A DNA stretch of 21,474 nucleotides, taken from an uncultured Clostridia bacterium. Lineage in GTDB: Bacteria > Bacillota > Clostridia > Christensenellales > Borkfalkiaceae. Below are positions 1-7,697 of the stretch, piece by piece (position 1 is the stretch's first letter; each line of letters starts with the position of its first letter). The notes under the pieces are model-generated. The model was not told where the DNA came from. It was given only the letters and a program-made list of their open reading frames with translations, and searched no databases. The stretch is from contig CAMUFJ010000029.1 in assembly GCA_947088135.1 (NCBI GenBank), forward strand, positions 1 to 21,474, in the 5' to 3' direction. The position numbers and the translations under genes were made by a program.

Positions 1-27
1 TTTGTAAAAATTTCTCCCCTATATAGT

Positions 28-55
28 ATTATATCACGTACGCAAAAAAAGTCAA
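28..55 (-). promoter_or_regulatory. Sigma-A promoter reading out of the window
   Basis: On the minus strand TTGACT (50-55) and TATAAT (28-33) are separated by 16 bases. The -35 box overlaps the TGA stop codon of the GH36 gene (52-54). This suggests that the next minus-strand gene, beyond the left edge, has its own promoter. An AGGGGAG stretch lies just downstream of the -10 box on the same strand and could belong to that gene's leader or ribosome binding site. Confidence 0.55.
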
Positions 56-2046
56 CCTTCCGCAACAAGAAAAGCGCCCGCGTGTAATGCTTTTCCCGTT
101 ATGACGAGCTCGCCCCCTTGCACGGAGTACTTTAAATCGGTAAACGCCTCCGCAAGCCTTCCGCGCACGGGTATGCGGACTTCTCCGTCGCTTGCAAAGT
201 GAACGATAACGAGCCGACGGCTTTCCAAACGTTTTTCGTATATTTGCCGTCCCTTGGCGCGGCGGTAATAACGCACCGTGTTGTCGATCGTTACGATTTC
301 TCCCCAGCGTACGATATCGCGGATAGTTTCGTAAAATTTTAAGCCTTCGGCAAGGATCTTGCGGTGCTCCCCGTTCAGTCCCGTAACGTCGCCCGAAAGG
401 CAGATACGCCCCATAAAGCCCGCGCACAGAAGATAGACCGTACGCGAAACATCCTTTCTCAGCACCACCCAAATTTGCATTTGGCGGGCCGGCAAAACGC
501 GCGAAACGTTTGCCGCCACGTAAGGGATCTCGTCGCACTCGTGCGCGTCGGAAAAGGAGCACATGGAAACGAGGGAGGAACGGAGCGGCTCGATACGGCT
601 TCCGCCCGAAGCGCAGTTCTCCACCGTGAGCCCCGAATCGCGCAGTTTTCGGGTGAGCAAAACGCTCTCCTCCGCCACCTCTCTGCCCTCTTCTCCGAGC
701 GCGTAGGCGTCGTTATAGTCGATTTTCAAATAGGAAAACCCCTTCTCCTTTAAAAAGGAAAAGAGCTTATCGTTTAAATAGTCTTTTACGGCAGGCAAAC
801 GCAAATCCAAAAAACGGTGATTGCGCGTCGTTACGGGTTTACCGTTTTCCGAAAGCAACAGCTCCTCTTTTCGGTACAGCTTGCTGTCGCGGCAGGCGTT
901 TTCAAACTCGAACCAAATGCCCGCCCGCATTCCAGACCCGTTGATGGCGGAAACCGCTTCCGAAATGCCGTTCGGGAAGAGTTCCCCGCTCTCCTCCCAA
1001 TCTCCTACGGCAAGCCCCCACTCCGCGCCCTGCGGTTTGTACCATCCGCAGTCGATGACGAACGTCTTTACGGGAAGCCCTTCGAGCGCAACAAGAATGT
1101 TACGGATATTGGAAACGGACGGACAGCCCCAAGTCGTGCAGTATTCGTTGAAGAGCACGGGCAGTTCCTCCTCGCTTGCGGGCACTTCCAACCGTGCGTC
1201 GGCGTGCTTTACGAGGGCGTTGCATACGGCGTTGAAATCGCGCTTTACGCACAAAAAAGCACGATGGGTACGGAAAACTTCGCCGTTTTGCACCGTTTTT
1301 TGAATGCGGGCAAAATGGAAATCCCCCAACCCGCCCGAAAGCGCATACAAATCGCCCTCGGCATACGCCTCTGCTTGCCAGGAATAGGGCGCTTCGATGC
1401 TCACCCCCATACAGTGTTCTCCCTCGACGGCAACGAAGGGATAATATCCGCGGTTGGGCATACTTCCTACTTGCCCCCAACGTTCGCACTTTACGCCGTA
1501 CTGCCCCGCCCAACTCCCGTCGAGCCCCAATTCGGAAAAGCTTTCCCGCTTTAAACGGCATTCCCGCGACCATGCGCTCGTCATGCGGACAAGGCTTAAA
1601 TCTTCCGCATTTCCCCAAAGAGTATGCACTCCGCTTACCGAAAAGGAGGAAAGCATCCGCAAAACCTGAGGTTTTCCCGTACGGTTTTCGTATTCCGTGT
1701 ACAGCGTGAACACGCCCGTGTTGTCGTCTCGCGAAAGGCTATGCGTATAAAAATTACCGTTGCCGTCCGTTAAACGGGTAAGTATCTCCCCCTTGTGCTC
1801 GGTCTGTTCTACAAGCTTTAACAGCGTGGAGGCACGGTTTCGAAGGGTGACGCCTTCGCTGTATGAAACGAGCGGTTCGTCCCCCGCGAAGGCAACCTGC
1901 ACAAGGCTGTCGAGCGGTATATTTTCCGCATTGATCGCGCACGGCAAAACGGCTAGCCCGATCGTCGTCTTGCCCTCATGACCCGAAACGGGTACTTCGC
2001 GATATACGACTTGCGTATCGACGAATGTATATCGACGGTGAAACAA
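52..2046 (-). CDS. GH36-family glycosidase (alpha-galactosidase-like; possible beta-L-arabinopyranosidase)
   Basis: A 664-residue glycoside hydrolase of family GH36 (clan GH-D), a retaining enzyme normally cutting terminal alpha-galactose. An N-terminal beta-sandwich (about 1-290) precedes a TIM barrel with DCGWYK (332-337), GDW (348-350) and GIWFEFE (376-382). The nucleophile is probably D443 in YLKIDYND, and the acid/base D500 in the SFSDAHE segment after CASGGSRIEP (478-487). No signal peptide is seen, so it should be cytoplasmic and act on imported oligosaccharides or glycosides. The start is TTG, chosen because AAGGAGG lies about 6 bases upstream. It is the last gene of the araBDA transcription unit, after a hairpin in the 73-base gap behind araA. 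Alpha-D-galactopyranose and beta-L-arabinopyranose differ only at C6, so the context hints at beta-L-arabinopyranosidase activity; that is inference. Family assignment is firm, substrate is not. Confidence 0.85.
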   Translation of the reverse strand: MFHRRYTFVDTQVVYREVPVSGHEGKTTIGLAVLPCAINAENIPLDSLVQVAFAGDEPLVSYSEGVTLRNRASTLLKLVEQTEHKGEILTRLTDGNGNFYTHSLSRDDNTGVFTLYTEYENRTGKPQVLRMLSSFSVSGVHTLWGNAEDLSLVRMTSAWSRECRLKRESFSELGLDGSWAGQYGVKCERWGQVGSMPNRGYYPFVAVEGEHCMGVSIEAPYSWQAEAYAEGDLYALSGGLGDFHFARIQKTVQNGEVFRTHRAFLCVKRDFNAVCNALVKHADARLEVPASEEELPVLFNEYCTTWGCPSVSNIRNILVALEGLPVKTFVIDCGWYKPQGAEWGLAVGDWEESGELFPNGISEAVSAINGSGMRAGIWFEFENACRDSKLYRKEELLLSENGKPVTTRNHRFLDLRLPAVKDYLNDKLFSFLKEKGFSYLKIDYNDAYALGEEGREVAEESVLLTRKLRDSGLTVENCASGGSRIEPLRSSLVSMCSFSDAHECDEIPYVAANVSRVLPARQMQIWVVLRKDVSRTVYLLCAGFMGRICLSGDVTGLNGEHRKILAEGLKFYETIRDIVRWGEIVTIDNTVRYYRRAKGRQIYEKRLESRRLVIVHFASDGEVRIPVRGRLAEAFTDLKYSVQGGELVITGKALHAGAFLVAEG

Positions 2047-2084
2047 AATAGCCCTCCTTACGGTTCGTTATTACAAAACGAAAT

Positions 2085-2104
2085 TCGGGGCGTTTCCGCC
2101 CCGA
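2085..2104 (-). terminator. Hairpin between araA and the GH36 gene (attenuator or weak terminator)
   Basis: An 8-bp perfect stem TCGGGGCG/CGCCCCGA with a GAAA tetraloop when read on the minus strand, followed by ATTTCGTTTT. The U-run is broken, so termination is probably partial. It could lower expression of the GH36 gene relative to araBDA, or protect the araA 3' end. Confidence 0.5.
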
Positions 2105-2119
2105 TTCAAATTGATTCGT

Positions 2120-3580
2120 TTAAAGCCTGCTCTTCCAAATCTGATCGGACCACATGAGTTTTTGCTTAAACTCGTTGATGTCCGTCTTTTCGTCGATGAC
2201 GACAACCTCCGCGCCCCACATATTACCGAGGTCGACCATTTCCTGCAAAGTGACTTTGGAGGAAACGACGGTGTGGTGCGCGCCGCCCGCATAAATCCAT
2301 GCCGCAACGCCGTCTTTAAAGTTGGGCTTGTACTTCCACATGAGCCCGCCCACGGGCAAGTTGGGCATCTTCTGAGGATATTTCACAAGCTCGATTTTCT
2401 GCACGATAAGGCGCATTCTATCCCCCATATCGACCATGGAAACTGCGATCGCCTCGGGAGCGGAAATGCCCTCGAACACCAAACGCGCGGGATCGGACTT
2501 CCCGCCGATACCGAGCGGATGCACCTGAATTTCGGGCTTGCTTGCCGCAAACTGCGGGGAAACCTCCAACATATGCGCGCCGAGGCAGAGCCCGTCCTTC
2601 AAATCGTAGGTATAGTCCTCCATAAGACCGGTGCCCTGCTGACCCGCCATATACTGCATGACCGCGCCGAGAGCCGCAATCTTCCAATCGCCCTCCGCGC
2701 CGAAACCGTAGCCCTTGCTCTGCAAATCCTGAATGGCAAGTCCGGGAAGCTGATTGAGCCCGTGAAGCGCGCCGAAGTGATCGACGATTCCGATATAACC
2801 GCCCTTTTCCTTGCAGAATTTATCCATGGCGATTTCGTATTTCGCCTGCTCCCGCACCACGTCCACGCGCTTGGTCGCCATGGTGTATTTTTCCGCATAT
2901 TCCGCCATGAGCGCATCTACCTCGGCTTCCGTAACGGCGTTCACGTACTCTACCAAATCGCCGATCGGATAGTAGTCCACCTGCCAGCCCAAGTTGATAT
3001 GAGCGTCCACCTTGTCGCCCTCGGTAACGGCAACGTCGCGCATATTATCCGAAAATCGGCAGACCTTGACCGTTTTAGAGTAGGCGTAACCCGCGGCAAC
3101 GACGCACCAAGAGGCGAGCTCTTTAAGCGCTTCCGCGTCTTTATAATACCCCACGATCACTTTATTGTCCATGCGAAGTCGGGTGACGATATAGCCGAAC
3201 TCCCGATCGCCGTGCGCCGCTTGGTTTTCGTTCATGAAATCCATGTCGATGGTCGCATAGGGCAACTTTTCGTTGTACTGCGTTGCAAAGTGGCACATGG
3301 GTTTTTGCAGCATTTTCAAGCCCTTGATCCACATCTTCGCGGGCGAGAAGGTATGGCACCAAGTGATGATGCCGATACAGTCGTCGTCGGCATTGACCTG
3401 CTTGATTGCCGCAATCACTTCGTCCGAGCTCTTGCAGGTAGTGAGATACTTCACCGTAACGGGCACGTGCTGATTGACGTAATCCGCCATTTCCTGCGAG
3501 TGCTGAGCTACGTGCGCAAGCACGTCGTCGCCGTAAAGGGTCTGAGAACCCGTAAGCCAATAAACTACCTTTTCCTTCAT
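2120..3580 (-). CDS. araA: L-arabinose isomerase
   Basis: A 486-residue cytoplasmic enzyme converting L-arabinose to L-ribulose, the first step of arabinose catabolism. The metal/catalytic residues of the family are visible: E296 in GFGAEGDWK, E321 in GLMEDYTYD, H336 in LGAHMLEV and H435 in GGAHHT. The N-terminus MKEKVVYWLTGSQTLYG is typical, and the length agrees with the usual 475-500. The open frame extends 16 codons upstream, but that stretch is Lys/Asn/Gly-rich and unlike the family; the ATG at 3578-3580 is preceded by a modest GGGGG box. It lies 22 bases after araD in the operon araB-araD-araA. Its product L-ribulose is the substrate of the upstream araB kinase. Confidence 0.97.
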   Translation of the reverse strand: MKEKVVYWLTGSQTLYGDDVLAHVAQHSQEMADYVNQHVPVTVKYLTTCKSSDEVIAAIKQVNADDDCIGIITWCHTFSPAKMWIKGLKMLQKPMCHFATQYNEKLPYATIDMDFMNENQAAHGDREFGYIVTRLRMDNKVIVGYYKDAEALKELASWCVVAAGYAYSKTVKVCRFSDNMRDVAVTEGDKVDAHINLGWQVDYYPIGDLVEYVNAVTEAEVDALMAEYAEKYTMATKRVDVVREQAKYEIAMDKFCKEKGGYIGIVDHFGALHGLNQLPGLAIQDLQSKGYGFGAEGDWKIAALGAVMQYMAGQQGTGLMEDYTYDLKDGLCLGAHMLEVSPQFAASKPEIQVHPLGIGGKSDPARLVFEGISAPEAIAVSMVDMGDRMRLIVQKIELVKYPQKMPNLPVGGLMWKYKPNFKDGVAAWIYAGGAHHTVVSSKVTLQEMVDLGNMWGAEVVVIDEKTDINEFKQKLMWSDQIWKSRL

Positions 3581-3602
3581 ATCAAAACCCCCGGTTTTGT
3601 TT

Positions 3603-4301
3603 TTATTTTTTTTGCCCGTAGTAGGCATTCTTGCCGTGCTTGCGCTGATAGTGCTTTTCCATCATAAACGCGTCCGCGCGCGGTACGTCTGGATTGACGA
3701 ACTCGGTAACGGTCGCCATTTTCGCAACCTCCTCGATGACCGTTGCGTTGTAAACCGAACCGTCCGAATCCTTGCCGAACGCGAACACGCCGTGGCTTTT
3801 AATGAGAACGCCGGGCACTTCCAACGGCTTGATTTGCTCGGATTGAAACTTTTCGATAATGGCAAGCCCCGTGTTCTTCTCGTATTCCCCCTCGATCTCC
3901 TCTTTCGTGAGCGAGCGCGCGCAGGGAATGTCGCCGTAGAAATAGTCGGCGTGCGTCGTCCCGTAAAACGGAATGGCGCGCCCCGCTTGCGCCCATGCGG
4001 TTGCAAACGTGGAATGGGTGTGCGTGACTCCGCCCACGTCGGGAAACGCCTTGTAAAACTCGATATGCGTAGGCGTATCGGAGGACGGACGCAATTTGCC
4101 TTCCACCACTTTGCCGTTTAAGTCTACCACGACCATGTCGTCCGCAGTCATGTCGTCGTAGCTCACGCCCGACGGCTTGATGACGACAAGCCCGCTTTTC
4201 CTGTCGATTTCGGAAACGTTACCCCAGGTAAAGAGCACGAGCCCGTGCTTGACCAAATCGAGATTTGCCTTTAATACCTTTTTCTTTAATTCCTCTAACA
4301 T
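3603..4301 (-). CDS. araD: L-ribulose-5-phosphate 4-epimerase
   Basis: A 232-residue class II aldolase-fold enzyme that epimerises L-ribulose 5-phosphate to D-xylulose 5-phosphate, which enters the pentose phosphate or phosphoketolase route. The zinc ligands expected for AraD are visible as H94 and H96 (GVTHTHSTFATAW) and H170 (LIKSHGVFAFG), with D75 in RPSSDTPTH. FYGTTHADYF is characteristic of the epimerase branch as against fuculose aldolases. The ATG at 4299-4301 is chosen over one 14 codons upstream because AGGGGAGAGG stands directly before it. It sits 16 bases after araB and 22 before araA, so the three are one transcript. Confidence 0.96.
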   Translation of the reverse strand: MLEELKKKVLKANLDLVKHGLVLFTWGNVSEIDRKSGLVVIKPSGVSYDDMTADDMVVVDLNGKVVEGKLRPSSDTPTHIEFYKAFPDVGGVTHTHSTFATAWAQAGRAIPFYGTTHADYFYGDIPCARSLTKEEIEGEYEKNTGLAIIEKFQSEQIKPLEVPGVLIKSHGVFAFGKDSDGSVYNATVIEEVAKMATVTEFVNPDVPRADAFMMEKHYQRKHGKNAYYGQKK

Positions 4302-4317
4302 GACCTCTCCCCTTTGT

Positions 4318-5916
4318 TTACGAAATATGTTCGACCGCCGCACGCACGACGGGAAGCCCGTTTACGTACCGCTTGATAAATTCATCGAAGCCCGCAACGT
4401 CCTCGGGATTTGGTGCAAGCGTAACGCCTTCCTGCCCCTTAAACACCTTCTCGTCGAGATAGGCTTCGAGCGTTTCCCCTTTCTCTTTGGAAACGAGATA
4501 ATTTGCAAGGATCGCCATACCCCAAGCTCCGCCCTCGCCCGCCGTTTTCATCACGGTGACGGGTGCGTTGATCGCCGCCGCCAAAATGCTCTGTCCCACA
4601 CGCTCCGTCTTGAAGATACCGCCGTGACCCGTGATACGGTCGAGCTTGACGCCCTCCTCTTTGAGCATGATGTCGCACCCCACTTTCAGTGCGCCGAACG
4701 CCGAATACAGGTGGGTGCGCATGGTATTTGCAAGGCTGAATTTACTCTCGGGCGTGCGCACGAAAAGCGGTCTGCCCGCGTCCACCTCAGTAATGTTTTC
4801 GCCCGAAACGTAATTATACGCCGTGAGCCCGCCGCAATCTTTATCTCCCTTTTCCGCTTCGAAATAGAGCATATCGTACAGCTTCCACTTAGGAATATCC
4901 ACGCCCGCGAGCGCGGCGAATTCCCCGAACAAATTTACCCAACCGTTGATGTCCGAAGTGCAGTTGTTGCAGTGAACCATGCCCACCAAATCGCCGACGG
5001 GGGTCGTAACAAGGTCGATTTCGGGATACGCCTTGGAAAGCTCCTTTTCGAGCACGATCATCGCAAACACGCTTGTTCCCGCCGAAACGTTCCCCGTGCG
5101 CCTGCGAATGCTGTTAGTTGCAACCATGCCCGTGCCCGCGTCGCCCTCGGGCGGACAAAACGGCACGCCGCACTCCAAGTTGCCCGTGGGATCGAGAATG
5201 CGCGCGCCCTCCTCGGTGAGCCGTCCCGCGTCCTCGCCCGCAACCATAATGTTGGGCAAAATATCTTCAAGGCGGAAGGAATACCCCTTTTCCTTTAAGA
5301 TTGCGTTAAAGCTGTCGAGCATATGCGCATGATACATTTTCGTTTCGGGGTCTACGGGGAACATGCCGGAAGCCTCGCCGATCCCGATGACCTTTCTGCC
5401 CGTCAACAGCCAATGCACGAAGCCTTCGAGCGTGGTCTGATATGCGACGTCCTTGACGTGCTCCTCCCCGTTTAAAATAGCTTGGTAAAGGTGCGCGATC
5501 GACCAGCGTGCGGGAATGTGATAGCCGAAAAGCTCGGTGAGCTTATCCGCCGCCTCCTGCGCGTTGTTGTTGCGCCAAGTGCGGAAGGGAACGAGCAGGT
5601 TTCCCCCTTTGTCGAACACCATATAGCCGTGCATCATGGCGGAAATACCGATCGCGCCCACCTTTTTCAGCGTTACGCCGTACTTTTGCTTGACGTCCGC
5701 CGCCGTCTTTGCAAAGCAGTCCTGCATTCCCGTGACGACGTCTTCGAGCGTGTACGTCCAAATGCCGTTGTCGTAACGGTTTTCCCATTCGTGACTGCCC
5801 GAAGCGATGGGACGGTTTTGGCTGTCCACCAACACGCCCTTGATGCGGGTAGAGCCGAATTCGATGCCCAAAGCGCACGCACCGCTCGTAATGATTTCCG
5901 CTATCCGTTGTTCCAT
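4318..5916 (-). CDS. araB: L-ribulokinase, FGGY family
   Basis: A 532-residue FGGY-family sugar kinase. By position, first in an operon with araD and araA, it should phosphorylate L-ribulose to L-ribulose 5-phosphate with ATP. Visible features are the N-terminal nucleotide/phosphate loop ALGIEFGSTRIKGVL (15-29), RTWRNNNA (112-119), a probable catalytic Asp D259 in PPEGDAGTGM, the adenosine motif GHGG (430-433) and GEGGAWGMAI (460-469). The ATG is preceded by AAAGGGGG at a good distance. By sequence alone FGGY enzymes are hard to assign; the ribulokinase call rests mostly on the operon. It is the promoter-proximal gene. Confidence 0.88.
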   Translation of the reverse strand: MEQRIAEIITSGACALGIEFGSTRIKGVLVDSQNRPIASGSHEWENRYDNGIWTYTLEDVVTGMQDCFAKTAADVKQKYGVTLKKVGAIGISAMMHGYMVFDKGGNLLVPFRTWRNNNAQEAADKLTELFGYHIPARWSIAHLYQAILNGEEHVKDVAYQTTLEGFVHWLLTGRKVIGIGEASGMFPVDPETKMYHAHMLDSFNAILKEKGYSFRLEDILPNIMVAGEDAGRLTEEGARILDPTGNLECGVPFCPPEGDAGTGMVATNSIRRRTGNVSAGTSVFAMIVLEKELSKAYPEIDLVTTPVGDLVGMVHCNNCTSDINGWVNLFGEFAALAGVDIPKWKLYDMLYFEAEKGDKDCGGLTAYNYVSGENITEVDAGRPLFVRTPESKFSLANTMRTHLYSAFGALKVGCDIMLKEEGVKLDRITGHGGIFKTERVGQSILAAAINAPVTVMKTAGEGGAWGMAILANYLVSKEKGETLEAYLDEKVFKGQEGVTLAPNPEDVAGFDEFIKRYVNGLPVVRAAVEHIS

Positions 5917-5927
5917 GCATCCCCCTT

Positions 5928-5941
5928 TGTAAACGGTTTTA
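5928..5941 (-). promoter_or_regulatory. cre-like / LacI-family operator in the araB leader
   Basis: The 14-mer TGTAAACGGTTTTA matches the catabolite-responsive element pattern TGWAANCGNTNWCA with one mismatch. It lies between the araB promoter and ribosome binding site, where bound CcpA or a LacI-type repressor would act as a roadblock. The same sequence could be the operator of a local LacI-family arabinose regulator; no regulator gene is in the window. Confidence 0.45.
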
Positions 5942-5976
5942 TTATATTTTTATCCAAACCATTTTACATTGGCTCT

Positions 5977-6005
5977 ATTATAAATCATATTACGGAAAAT
6001 TTCAA
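5977..6005 (-). promoter_or_regulatory. Sigma-A promoter of the araBDA-GH36 operon
   Basis: On the minus strand TTGAAA (6000-6005) and TATAAT (5977-5982) are 17 bases apart. Transcription should start near 5970, giving a leader of about 55 bases before araB. The rest of 5917-6101 is AT-rich and holds no gene that I can support. Confidence 0.75.
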
Positions 6006-6101
6006 TAGTATTTTGCATTTTTATTGGAAAAATTTTCAAAGAAAATATGTGCAATTTCTCTTCGTTATAACACACGACACACTCTTCCGCCGCACGAAAA
6101 T

Positions 6102-6128
6102 AAAAAACGCGGCTTTCGCCGCGTTTTT
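6102..6128 (-). terminator. Rho-independent terminator of the uL15-domain gene
   Basis: An 11-bp stem (6103-6113 with 6118-6128) of GC-rich core ACGCGGC flanked by A/T runs, with a GAAA loop on the minus strand and a T-rich tail. It begins 16 bases after the TAA of the upstream minus-strand gene. It separates that gene from the arabinose operon and may work in both directions. Confidence 0.85.
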
Positions 6129-6144
6129 CCACGATTTTATTTTC

Positions 6145-7518
6145 TTACTCGTCGCGTTTGCGATATACCGTACCGCCGGCGAGAATGATCATTTTGATTG
6201 CGTCGAGCGAGAAATCGTCCGCTTCCACAACGAGCGCTTTCGAAAGCCTACCGCGCGCCAACACCTTTACGTAAGTCGCGCTCTTATTCAGGAAAGGAAT
6301 GCGCTCTCTCATGTCGTCGAGCGTAACCGTTTCCCCTTCGTTGAAGTACTCGCCGAGCGTGTCGACGTTGACGATGGTCTGTTTGCCTCGCACGCTCACG
6401 TTTCCGCTCTCGCGCACAAGCCTTTTTGCAACCTCGTCCTTCATCTCTACGACCGCTTCCGCGGCAGTTACCTCGTGTGCTTCGGGAATGACGATCTCCT
6501 CTTCCGCGGGCGCGATTTCTTCCATCACGTCCTCCGAAACGTCCTCCTCCGTGCCGTCGTCGCGTACGCGAACCAACTTGATGAGCTCGCGCTCGATGAG
6601 CGGCTGCGTTTCTTCATAAGGGAATTCGACGGCGTAATTTACGGGCTCGGTTTCTTTGTATACGGCGTCCGTTCCCTCGAACACCATAGCGATAAGCTCT
6701 TTTGCATAGCGTAAACGGCGGTCGTTTTTAATGCGGTACTTGCAGGGCACGTCGATATTGCGTTTGACTTCGGACGCGTCCTCTACGATATATTTGCTTT
6801 CGTCGAACTGCGCGGGATCGAGCGCGAGATATAGACACAGGGTCTTGCCGCGGATCTCCATTTTCGCTTTTAGTTCACGCCCCTTACGGAAACTCTCTTG
6901 TTTCCAGCTCACGCGCGATTTTACGCGGCGGTAGCGGAGCAATTCGTTTTTCAGCTCCGAATAATAATCTTTGTTTTTGTCTGACGTCTGAATGAGGCGG
7001 GCGGTAAAACTCCTGTCGTAACGGACTTCCACCAAGCGGTTTGCCGAAGCAAACATGACCTTACCGACAAGCTCTTCTTCCTCTTCCTCGTCGCTGTCGT
7101 CGTCGCGCTCGTCCTCTTCCTCCGCTTCCTCCGCTTCCTCTGAAACGGGCGCGGGGGCGATCGCTTCGACGGGCTCTTCGACCGGCGCGGGCGTCTCGGG
7201 AATCTCCTCGGAAACTTCTTCCGCAGATTCTTCAACGGACGCGGGCTCGGGGACGATCGTTTCGGCAGGAACAGGCTCTTCGGCAACCTCGGCTACGGGT
7301 GCAGGGGCGATCTCAACGGTCTCCTCTTCCTTTTCGGAAACAGCGGGCTTTTCGGGCGCGGGTTGCGCCTCCTCTACGCGTTTATGCTTGCCGCCCGCAT
7401 TCTTTTTCGTGAGCATGGAAATAGTGAGCGCGCCGACTGCGATGCCGAGCGCAACGACTGCCACGACGCCGATAACGATCCCGAGGATCAACCAATTTAC
7501 AAGCAAAGACCCTGCCAT
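6145..7518 (-). CDS. Membrane-anchored acidic protein with C-terminal uL15-like domain
   Basis: A 457-residue protein of unknown role. One N-terminal hydrophobic helix (about 4-36) probably anchors it, followed by a few basic residues. Next comes a low-complexity linker rich in Pro, Ala, Glu and Val (about 45-135) ending in a run of Glu and Asp. A globular middle region (about 155-285) contains LLRYRRVKSRVSWKQESF and RGKTLCLYLALDP. The last 75 residues (383-457) resemble the C-terminal domain of bacterial ribosomal protein uL15: VNVDTLGEYFNEGETVT, then VKVLARGRLSKALVVEADDF and IILAGGTVY. True L15 is about 145 residues, without a membrane helix, and is encoded among ribosomal genes; this is not it. 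The ATG at 7516-7518 is chosen because AGGAGGG lies 4-5 bases upstream. The gene is monocistronic with its own strong promoter and terminator. A basic segment after the helix suggests the bulk is cytoplasmic. Confidence 0.8.
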   Translation of the reverse strand: MAGSLLVNWLILGIVIGVVAVVALGIAVGALTISMLTKKNAGGKHKRVEEAQPAPEKPAVSEKEEETVEIAPAPVAEVAEEPVPAETIVPEPASVEESAEEVSEEIPETPAPVEEPVEAIAPAPVSEEAEEAEEEDERDDDSDEEEEEELVGKVMFASANRLVEVRYDRSFTARLIQTSDKNKDYYSELKNELLRYRRVKSRVSWKQESFRKGRELKAKMEIRGKTLCLYLALDPAQFDESKYIVEDASEVKRNIDVPCKYRIKNDRRLRYAKELIAMVFEGTDAVYKETEPVNYAVEFPYEETQPLIERELIKLVRVRDDGTEEDVSEDVMEEIAPAEEEIVIPEAHEVTAAEAVVEMKDEVAKRLVRESGNVSVRGKQTIVNVDTLGEYFNEGETVTLDDMRERIPFLNKSATYVKVLARGRLSKALVVEADDFSLDAIKMIILAGGTVYRKRDE

Positions 7519-7584
7519 TTTACCCTCCTGTACGAACAAAATATTTATGTCCGAATTATTTGTGTTTTGTCATATATCCTCTTT

Positions 7585-7614
7585 ATTATAACCTCTTCCT
7601 CCCGATTTTGTCAA
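7585..7614 (-). promoter_or_regulatory. Strong sigma-A promoter of the uL15-domain gene
   Basis: On the minus strand a perfect TTGACA (7609-7614) and a perfect TATAAT (7585-7590) are separated by 18 bases. The match predicts high vegetative expression. The leader to the ATG at 7518 is about 60 bases. Confidence 0.8.
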
Positions 7615-7663
7615 CCCCTGTAAGAAGTTTTTTCAAGGTAACGATAAAAAAATTTCAGAAGTG

Positions 7664-7689
7664 AAAAATCGGCGCGAACGCCGATTTTT
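7664..7689 (-). terminator. Rho-independent terminator of spoIVA
   Basis: A perfect 11-bp stem (7664-7674 with 7679-7689), with a TTCG loop when read on the minus strand and TTTTT ending the stem. It starts 8 bases after the spoIVA stop. A second T-run follows on the minus strand. Confidence 0.88.
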
Positions 7690-7697
7690 CCAACCCC

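Noticed and set aside
2111..3667. Long plus-strand open frame (518 codons) opposite araA
   Set aside because: It is the mirror of the araA frame, rich in His, Arg and Val with no recognisable motif; araA is certain.
4177..6714. Long plus-strand open frames opposite araB and the uL15-domain gene
   Set aside because: They are antisense shadows that run through the araB promoter and the terminator at 6102-6128, and show no ribosome binding site or family motif.
7060..7380. CRISPR array or tandem DNA repeat in the acidic-linker coding region
   Set aside because: The repetition is irregular Glu/Pro/Ala codon repetition without fixed repeat and spacer lengths.
6145..7518. Ordinary ribosomal protein L15 (rplO)
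   Set aside because: It is three times too long, has a membrane helix and acidic linker, and has no ribosomal gene neighbours.
7055..7591. Serine-rich plus-strand frame opposite the acidic linker
   Set aside because: The Ser runs are the complement of Glu/Ala codons in the linker; composition artefact.
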